Position numbers and translations under genes: made by a program
Notes under the pieces: model-generated
Seen by the model: only the letters and a program-made list of their open reading frames with translations
What the model was told of the DNA's origin: nothing
Databases searched by the model: none
In this document: in pieces, positions 63,846-64,000 of the stretch
How positions within the stretch are numbered: position 1 is the stretch's first letter
Layout of the letters: the number at the start of each line of letters is the position of its first letter
Source of the DNA: AC-49 sp963817035
GTDB taxonomy: Bacteria > Actinomycetota > Thermoleophilia > Solirubrobacterales > Solirubrobacteraceae
DNA: 64,000 nucleotides
Assembly (NCBI GenBank): GCA_963817035.1
Contig: CAWFMM010000004.1
Coordinates: 248,001-312,000 of the forward strand
Reading direction: 5' to 3'

Positions 63846-64000
63846 CTGGGCCGGGGACCGACGCCGCGGGCTGACGCTTCATGTCTACGCACTCGGGTGG
63901 CTGATCGCTACGCAGAGTCCAAGCCGATCCTGCGGGTGCTACTCGGTTAGACCGACCAGATCGAGGCAGACTGCCGAATGTAATGTGTGACGAACCATGA

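Overview
The window is high-GC DNA packed with short intergenic gaps, GTG/TTG starts and ATGA/GTGA gene overlaps. The gene content (SigA-type primary sigma factor started at TTG, BTAD-type regulator, PadR/MFS pair, MoxR-DUF58-DUF4129-DUF4350 cluster, secreted proteins with actinobacterial signal peptides) points to an actinomycete. The dispersed AGGGGTCTGACCCCT palindromes and the overall gene set suggest a Thermoleophilia/Solirubrobacterales-like chromosome; that finer placement is inference, not proven here.

Layout. 1-4.8 kb: truncated sedolisin (S53) protease, TauE exporter, a 305-bp MITE-like intergenic element with a perfect 26-bp palindrome, hemolysin III, a membrane protein, an iron-ADH and an SRPBCC protein. 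4.85-13.7 kb: a rearranged Kdp potassium system, with the kinase half of KdpD, KdpE, a small unknown, a 26-aa membrane peptide, then kdpF-A-C-B (not F-A-B-C), the sensor half of KdpD as a separate gene, and a membrane-anchored Usp. 13.7-21.7 kb: tandem repeats, a deleted acyl-CoA dehydrogenase pseudogene, a TolB-like protein, a coiled-coil unknown, GNAT, YqgE, Nudix, PilZ, an orphan histidine kinase and a Ca2+/H+ antiporter. 21.8-29.3 kb: FAH hydrolase followed by a membrane/MoxR/DUF58 operon, then SpoIIM and RDD genes. 29.3-39.5 kb: winged-helix protein, solitary ClpP, aldo/keto reductase, PadR-MFS with a clear promoter-operator, EamA, FolE2/MptA, primary sigma factor, tRNA-Tyr, TMEM175, FKBP lipoprotein, Usp, tRNA-Thr.

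39.5-59.1 kb looks like an accessory island: it starts right at tRNA-Thr, ends with a frameshifted tyrosine-integrase relic, and holds many secreted proteins (collagen-like paralogues partly fused by deletion, His/Pro-rich, HtaA-like, Cys-repeat, a secreted phosphoesterase, a 1248-aa HEXXH/VWD protein), a frameshifted BTAD-ATPase regulator, an amidase, cupin and ABM-like genes, and an ECF sigma factor fused to an anti-sigma zinc finger, a membrane helix and a long external low-complexity tail. 59.1-64 kb: a fusion of a Rieske [2Fe-2S] domain to a thiamine-diphosphate enzyme, a Kef/CPA2-type antiporter, a flavodoxin-fold NAD(P)H reductase-like protein, and an N-terminally truncated methyltransferase.

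The most unusual items are the Rieske-ThDP fusion, the membrane-tethered sigma/anti-sigma fusion, the HEXXH-VWD secreted protein, the split and reordered Kdp system, and the island with its integrase relic.
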